Shown piece after piece: positions 4,733 through 7,574 of a stretch of 7,574 nt of DNA. The notes under the pieces were generated by a model. It ran no database searches. It saw only the letters and a program-made list of their open reading frames with translations, and was not told the DNA's origin. Each line of letters opens with the position of its first letter. Position 1 is the stretch's first letter. Position numbers and translations under genes: made by a program. The DNA comes from an uncultured Lachnospiraceae bacterium. Its GTDB lineage: Bacteria > Bacillota > Clostridia > Lachnospirales > Lachnospiraceae. Location of the stretch: positions 1 to 7,574 of the forward strand of contig CAJTPS010000044.1 of NCBI GenBank assembly GCA_910578555.1, written 5' to 3'.

Positions 4733-5776
4733 ATGGATACAGAGACGACGTGCAGGAATCAAGATATCACAATACTGGCGATAGAGAGCTCCTGCGATGA
4801 GACAGCGGCGGCAGTCGTCAGAAACGGCAGGGAGGTCCTGTCGAATATCATATCTTCGCAGATCGATCTGCATACATTATACGGTGGTGTCGTTCCGGAG
4901 ATCGCATCCCGCAAGCATACCGAGAGGATCAACCAGGTGATAGCGGAGGCGCTTCAGACAGCAGGCATGACGCTTCGGGAGATGGACGCTATCGCGGTGA
5001 CATATGGTCCCGGTCTGGTCGGAGCGCTGTTAGTGGGCGTATCGGCGGCCAAGGCGATCAGCTTTGCATCGGGGATTCCGCTGATTGGTGTCCATCATAT
5101 CGAAGGGCATATCAGCGCGAATTATATTGAACATAAAGAATTAGAACCACCCTACGTCTGCCTGGTCGTATCAGGCGGACATTCGCATCTGGTGCAGGTT
5201 ACAGATTACGGTGAGTATGAGATCATGGGCAGGACAAGGGATGACGCGGCCGGAGAAGCATTTGATAAAGTGGCGAGAGCCATCGGGCTGGGGTATCCGG
5301 GCGGTCCTAAGATTGACAAGGTTGCAAAGGAAGGAAATCCGGATGCGATCAAGTTTCCGCGCGCTAAGGTGGCGGATGCGGTCTATGATTTCAGTTTCAG
5401 CGGATTGAAATCCGCGGTGCTTAATTATCTGAACTCCTGTGAGATGAAAGGAATCGAGATCTCGCAGGCGGATGTGGCGGCCTCTTTTCAGAAGGCAGTG
5501 GTAGACGTGCTGGTAGAACATTCCATGAATGCGGTACAGGAGTGCGGTGCGAAGAAATTTGCCATTGCAGGCGGGGTTGCGTCAAACAGTGCGCTTCGGA
5601 GCGCATTAGAGGAAGCGTGCAATAAGCGCGGTATTGCCTTTTATCGTCCTTCGCCCGTTCTGTGTACGGATAACGCGGCAATGATCGGTGCGGCGGCGTA
5701 TTATGAATATCGCAAAGGGGTGCGGCACGGGTATGATCTGAATGCGGTGCCCAATCTGAAACTCGGCGCAGTGTGA
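4733..5776 (+). CDS. tsaD: TsaD, catalytic subunit of tRNA N6-threonylcarbamoyladenosine synthesis
   Basis: TsaD (Kae1/Gcp family) transfers the threonylcarbamoyl group from threonylcarbamoyl-AMP to A37 of ANN-decoding tRNAs, working with TsaB and TsaE. The 347-residue protein has normal length and the ASKHA fold. The sequence shows LAIESSCDET (15-24), YGGVVPEIASRKH (50-62), TYGPGLVGALLVG (90-102), the metal-binding HHIEGH motif (H122, H126), VSGGHSHLV (146-154), the DDAAGEAFDKVARAIGLGYPGGP block, SFSGLKSAV, IAGGVASN and CTDNAAMIGAAAYY near the end. All key family motifs are intact. The start has AGAAAGG at 4719-4725, seven bases upstream, and a short non-conserved N-terminal tail (residues 1-11). 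It is separated from tsaE and tsaB-rimI by three other genes, all in the same direction. Confidence 0.97.
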   Translation: MDTETTCRNQDITILAIESSCDETAAAVVRNGREVLSNIISSQIDLHTLYGGVVPEIASRKHTERINQVIAEALQTAGMTLREMDAIAVTYGPGLVGALLVGVSAAKAISFASGIPLIGVHHIEGHISANYIEHKELEPPYVCLVVSGGHSHLVQVTDYGEYEIMGRTRDDAAGEAFDKVARAIGLGYPGGPKIDKVAKEGNPDAIKFPRAKVADAVYDFSFSGLKSAVLNYLNSCEMKGIEISQADVAASFQKAVVDVLVEHSMNAVQECGAKKFAIAGGVASNSALRSALEEACNKRGIAFYRPSPVLCTDNAAMIGAAAYYEYRKGVRHGYDLNAVPNLKLGAV

Positions 5777-5790
5777 AGATAATATCTAAG

Positions 5791-5878
5791 TCTGCAGAAT
5801 ACAAAGACAAAGAAATTCTAAGATTTGCTTTGCAGATATTCTTCGCACCAGGGAAGGCCTGAGCAGGTATTCTCTGCA
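5791..5878 (+). promoter_or_regulatory. Repeat set with mutually exclusive pairing before ispD
   Basis: Two 16-base direct repeats, 5832-5847 and 5863-5878, match at 13 of 16 positions (GCAGRTATTCTYYGCA). An inverted partner at 5791-5802 (TCTGCAGAATAC) can pair with either one. With the first, 5796-5806 and 5828-5842 form an 11-bp stem with a 4-nt bulge. With the second, 5793-5802 and 5867-5878 form 10 bp with a 2-nt bulge. It fills much of the 148-base gap between tsaD and ispD. Switch-like control of ispD, or binding sites for a regulator, are both possible; neither is shown. Confidence 0.35.
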
Positions 5879-5924
5879 TATCATGTCTGGACGGGTGTTG
5901 AAGGTATGAGGGAAGGCAGGTAAG

Positions 5925-6677
5925 ATGGAGAAAAAGAAATGTACCGCGGTTGTGCTTGCGGCGGGGAGCGGCAGCCGTATGAAAAGCGATGTGGCGAAAC
6001 AGTATATGCTCCTGCAGGGCAGACCGCTGATCTGGTATGCGCTGCATGCGATAGAAGAGTCCTCTGTGATTGATGACTGTATCCTTGTCACCGGCGCGGA
6101 GGATATTTCTTATGTTCGAGAAGAGATCGTGGGGCATTACGGATTCCATAAGGTGTCCGCTGTCATTGCAGGCGGGCAGGAACGGTATGACTCCGTGTAT
6201 CATGCGCTTAAGTTGATTGAGGCGAAGACGATGACCGGAGCGGAAGCGGGCGGGTATGTATTTATTCATGACGGCGCACGTCCTTTTCTGACGAAGGAGA
6301 TCTTACAGCGCTGTCTTGCGGAAGTTGAGAGAACGGGCGCGTGCGTGGCGGGAATGCCGGTTAAAGATACGATCAAGATTGCAGATGCGGCAGGCTATGC
6401 GGCGCAGACGCCGGAGCGAAGGCTCGTATGGCAGATCCAGACGCCGCAGGTATTCGAGATCCCGCTGATTACGGCGGCGTATGAAGCTTTTATGCAGGAT
6501 AAAGCGCAGGCTGCGGACGGCTGCGGAATCACGGATGACGCTATGGCAGTAGAAAACTATACCGGGAAACGCGTCAGTCTGGTGCGGGGTTCTTATGAAA
6601 ATATCAAGATAACGACGCCGGAGGACCTGGTGATCGCGGAGGCGCTTTTATGCCGCAAATCCCCTCCATTTATATAA
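5925..6677 (+). CDS. ispD: IspD, 2-C-methyl-D-erythritol 4-phosphate cytidylyltransferase
   Basis: IspD joins CTP and 2-C-methyl-D-erythritol 4-phosphate to give CDP-ME and pyrophosphate, the third step of the non-mevalonate isoprenoid pathway. The 250-residue cytoplasmic protein is of usual or slightly longer length. It has the CTP-binding loop AVVLAAGSGSRM (8-19) with R18, K25 matching the second catalytic-site basic residue, AGGQERYDSV (82-91), HDGARP (115-120), PVKDTIK (145-151), QTPQVF (172-177), TDDA (203-206) and ENIKITTPEDL (225-235) containing K228. The ribosome binding site GGAAGG (5911-5916) fits ATG 5925. It has no IspF fusion. A TarI/plant-type ribitol cytidylyltransferase is the main alternative, but motif agreement favours IspD. 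It is the last clearly intact protein gene in the rightward run. Confidence 0.93.
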   Translation: MEKKKCTAVVLAAGSGSRMKSDVAKQYMLLQGRPLIWYALHAIEESSVIDDCILVTGAEDISYVREEIVGHYGFHKVSAVIAGGQERYDSVYHALKLIEAKTMTGAEAGGYVFIHDGARPFLTKEILQRCLAEVERTGACVAGMPVKDTIKIADAAGYAAQTPERRLVWQIQTPQVFEIPLITAAYEAFMQDKAQAADGCGITDDAMAVENYTGKRVSLVRGSYENIKITTPEDLVIAEALLCRKSPPFI

Positions 6678-6726
6678 GGGAACCTGGAGCGGCGATGGAA
6701 CAGCTAATTCGGAGGGAACGTTAAAA

Positions 6727-6807
6727 ATGTTTTGCATATTAGTGACTGGTATGCCGGCAGCAGGCTGTTTGCGCGGATTGCGGCATGGAAGGAAGAAATA
6801 TAGATGA
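6727..6807 (+). pseudogene. Probable remnant of a P-loop ATPase/kinase gene
   Basis: A strong ribosome binding site, GGAGGG at 6711-6716, leads into ATG 6727 and a product starting MFCILVTGMPAAG. This is a hydrophobic strand running straight into a Walker A loop, as in small AAA-type or nucleotide-kinase-like ATPases that begin near GMPAAGK[ST]. The lysine and Ser/Thr never appear. The frame instead reads CLRGLRHGRKKYR and stops after 26 residues. Another frame over the same bases reads LFARIAAWKEEI, which would suit the helix after a P-loop, so a small deletion or frameshift at about 6763-6766 is a plausible cause. The call is inference: the intact parent gene is not seen, and a chance short ORF is possible. 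Confidence 0.4.
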
Positions 6808-6840
6808 GATTTTCTTGTCGATCAGCTTGTTAAGAACGGG

Positions 6841-6969
6841 ATGTATGAGACGTTCAACGTCGGAAAGAATATAAAAGTTGACGGCAGAAATGTAAAGATC
6901 ATATTAGCGATGGCGGTATTAGCAATTGTTCTGTATAAGGCGTTTAATATTTTAAATAATGGAATCTGA
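6841..6969 (+). CDS. Possible 42-residue single-pass membrane peptide
   Basis: ATG 6841 opens a 42-residue frame: a polar N-terminal half (MYETFNVGKNIKVDGRN), then one hydrophobic helix (about residues 18-37, NVKIILAMAVLAIVLYKAFNIL) and a short NNGI tail. The frame is also open upstream to 6808 (DFLVDQLVKNG), so it may be the tail of a longer, now broken gene instead of a complete small protein. No good ribosome binding site precedes ATG 6841; only a weak GAACGGG abuts it. It lies just after the P-loop remnant. I do not recognise the family, and confidence is low. Confidence 0.3.
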   Translation: MYETFNVGKNIKVDGRNVKIILAMAVLAIVLYKAFNILNNGI

Positions 6970-6975
6970 TAATGG

Positions 6976-7040
6976 GCGAAAGACAGAAATCCATCCCTTC
7001 GCATCTAAGCGGAAATAAACATTTCATTCCGCCTTTGAAA
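6976..7040 (+). terminator. Weak hairpins that may end the ispD transcript
   Basis: GCGAA (6976-6980) pairs with TTCGC (6998-7002), and GCGGAA (7009-7014) pairs with TTCCGC (7027-7032) over a 12-nt loop. Only CTTTG follows the second, so the T-run is poor. No better terminator was found between ispD and the tRNA promoter, which makes these the most likely stop for the rightward transcript, but the call is weak. Confidence 0.3.
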
Positions 7041-7068
7041 ATTAATGGAATAAAAGGTGAAAAATAGG

Positions 7069-7097
7069 TTGACACTGAAAATCATTTTTGCTAAAAT
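7069..7097 (+). promoter_or_regulatory. Strong sigma-70-type promoter for tRNA-Ser(TGA)
   Basis: TTGACA (7069-7074) and TAAAAT (7092-7097) are spaced by exactly 17 bases. TGC directly before the -10 box gives an extended -10. Transcription should begin near 7104, giving a leader of about 34 bases before the tRNA. This is the best promoter in the window, as expected for a stable RNA gene. Confidence 0.85.
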
Positions 7098-7137
7098 AAT
7101 CCTTGCGCTGACCGGGAGGGAAGTGCAATGCGAACAC

Positions 7138-7223
7138 GGAGAGGTATCGAAGTGGTCATAACGAGGCGGTCTTGAAAACCGTTTGTCCGCAAGGGCGCGT
7201 GGGTTCGAATCCCACCCTCTCCG
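7138..7223 (+). tRNA. tRNA-Ser, anticodon TGA
   Basis: This is an 86-base class II tRNA reading UCN serine codons. The acceptor stem is GGAGAGG (7138-7144) with CCTCTCC (7216-7222), and the discriminator is G7223, as expected for serine. The anticodon stem 7166-7170/7178-7182 holds loop CTTGAAA with anticodon TGA at 7173-7175. The long variable arm is TTGTCCGCAAGGGCG-like, and the T arm is GTGGG/CCCAC (7199-7203/7211-7215) around TTCGAAT. No CCA is encoded (GCT follows at 7223-7225), so the 3' end needs RNase Z-type cleavage and CCA addition. The trailer carries a copy complementary to the first 11 bases. Confidence 0.97.
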
Positions 7224-7228
7224 CTGGA

Positions 7229-7239
7229 GATACCTCTCC
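7229..7239 (+). repeat. Trailer segment complementary to the 5' end of tRNA-Ser(TGA)
   Basis: GATACCTCTCC is the exact reverse complement of tRNA bases 1-11 (7138-7148), four pairs longer than the native 7-bp acceptor partner. It could compete with the acceptor stem in the precursor. It can also fold locally (GGAGA 7226-7230 with TCTCC 7235-7239). It may be a scar, or a trailer that influences processing. Confidence 0.6.
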
Positions 7240-7248
7240 AACCGAGCC

Positions 7249-7272
7249 TTTATCATCGTGATAAGTTCTTTT
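7249..7272 (+). terminator. Weak terminator after tRNA-Ser(TGA)
   Basis: TTATCA (7250-7255) pairs with TGATAA (7259-7264) over TCG, a T-G pair extends it, and TTCTTTT (7266-7272) follows. The stem is short and A/T-rich, so termination may be partial and read-through into the next tRNA gene is possible. Confidence 0.45.
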
Positions 7273-7314
7273 GGAATGAATCTTACTGTATGCATATGAA
7301 ATGAGAACTTTCTA

Positions 7315-7320
7315 TATAAT
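7315..7320 (+). promoter_or_regulatory. Possible -10 box for tRNA-Ser(GGA)
   Basis: A consensus TATAAT lies 57 bases upstream of the second tRNA. The region 17-18 bases further upstream (TGCATA/GCATAT, 7291-7297) is a poor -35. Either this is a promoter with a weak -35, or the second tRNA depends partly on read-through from the first. Confidence 0.45.
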
Positions 7321-7377
7321 AAAAGCAGTGCCTGATAAAGACGACAATATTATAAATGATTGAGTTTAGCTGTATGT

Positions 7378-7467
7378 GGAGAAGTACCCAAGATGGCTGA
7401 AGGGACACCCCTGGAAAGGGTGCAGGTCGTTAATAGCGGCGCGAGGGTTCAAATCCCTCCTTCTCCG
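7378..7467 (+). tRNA. tRNA-Ser, anticodon GGA
   Basis: This is a 90-base class II tRNA reading UCC/UCU codons. The acceptor stem is GGAGAAG (7378-7384) with CTTCTCC (7460-7466), discriminator G7467. The anticodon stem is CACCC (7406-7410) with GGGTG (7418-7422), loop CTGGAAA, anticodon GGA at 7413-7415. A long variable arm and a GAGGG/CCCTC T arm around TTCAAAT complete the fold. No CCA is encoded (TTCA follows), as in the first tRNA gene. Together the two genes supply TGA and GGA serine anticodons. Confidence 0.97.
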
Positions 7468-7517
7468 TTCACTGCGCGGTCTACTTATGCAGTGAAATGC
7501 ACATTATAATTGTGTGC
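7468..7517 (+). other. Hairpins directly after tRNA-Ser(GGA)
   Basis: TTCACTGC (7468-7475) pairs with GCAGTGAA (7489-7496) over 13 nt, starting at the base after the discriminator. GCACA (7499-7503) pairs with TGTGC (7513-7517). There is no T-run, so a terminator role is unsure. The first hairpin sits exactly where 3' processing must occur. No gene is visible in the remaining bases; TTGACA at 7527-7532 has no matching -10 within the window. Confidence 0.4.
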
Positions 7518-7574
7518 TTCAGAACCTTGACAAATAAACAGTAATGCAACCCTGAAAATTCAAGAGAAAATTTT

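Noticed and set aside
5421..6269. Long minus-strand ORF of 282 codons
   Set aside because: It spans the tsaD end, the spacer and the ispD start on the opposite strand; composition is shadow-like and both sense genes show full family motifs.
7005..7295. Minus-strand ORF with a GWDSNPRALADKRFSRPP segment
   Set aside because: It is the antisense translation of tRNA-Ser(TGA); this peptide motif is a well-known artefact of reading tRNA genes backwards.
7527..7555. TTGACA near the right edge as a promoter for a further gene
   Set aside because: No -10-like hexamer occurs at 16-18 bases spacing before the window ends.
1..7574. CRISPR array, insertion sequence, prophage or defence system
   Set aside because: No regularly spaced repeats, transposase, integrase, capsid or defence-type domains were seen on either strand.

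Overview
The window looks like chromosomal housekeeping sequence from an anaerobic Firmicute of the class Clostridia, most likely a Lachnospiraceae-type organism. The reasons are strong GGAGG-type ribosome binding sites, roughly balanced base composition, tRNA-Ser genes without an encoded CCA end, an IspD of the non-mevalonate pathway, a fused TsaB-RimI protein, and small protein families that I associate with that group. The taxonomic call is inference.

Layout. Positions 1-264 are a non-coding lead-in with two hairpin terminators and a structured leader. At 265-744 is a small two-pass membrane protein of the YcxB type. An unusually structured 180-base spacer (745-924) follows: a possible three-way junction and then three perfect 8-9 bp hairpins, ending directly before the tsaE ribosome binding site. 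Then come tsaE (925-1356), a tsaB-rimI fusion (1353-2543), a small four-cysteine zinc-ribbon protein (2732-2980), a tRNase Z-type nuclease (3112-4023), an anchored extracytoplasmic protein of unknown function (4041-4613), tsaD (4733-5776) and ispD (5925-6677). Positions 6678-7068 hold a probable broken P-loop ATPase gene, a possible 42-residue membrane peptide and weak hairpins. The window ends with two tRNA-Ser genes, anticodons TGA and GGA, each with a candidate promoter.

How the genes fit together. TsaB, TsaD and TsaE form the bacterial complex that transfers threonylcarbamoyl to A37 of ANN-decoding tRNAs (t6A). The partner TsaC/YwlC, which makes the activated intermediate, is not in the window. 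RimI acetylates ribosomal protein S18 and is fused here to TsaB. The RNase Z-like protein would trim tRNA 3' ends, and both tRNAs in the window lack CCA, so they are the type of precursor this enzyme handles. The core theme is therefore tRNA maturation and translation, with IspD (isoprenoid precursor synthesis) at the end of the run.

No defence, CRISPR or phage system is visible. The least explained material lies between the genes. Nearly every spacer holds palindromes beyond what a terminator needs, most strikingly at 745-924, 2613-2705 and 5791-5878. The second oddity is the P-loop remnant after ispD. All RNA structures were found by eye and have not been folded computationally.
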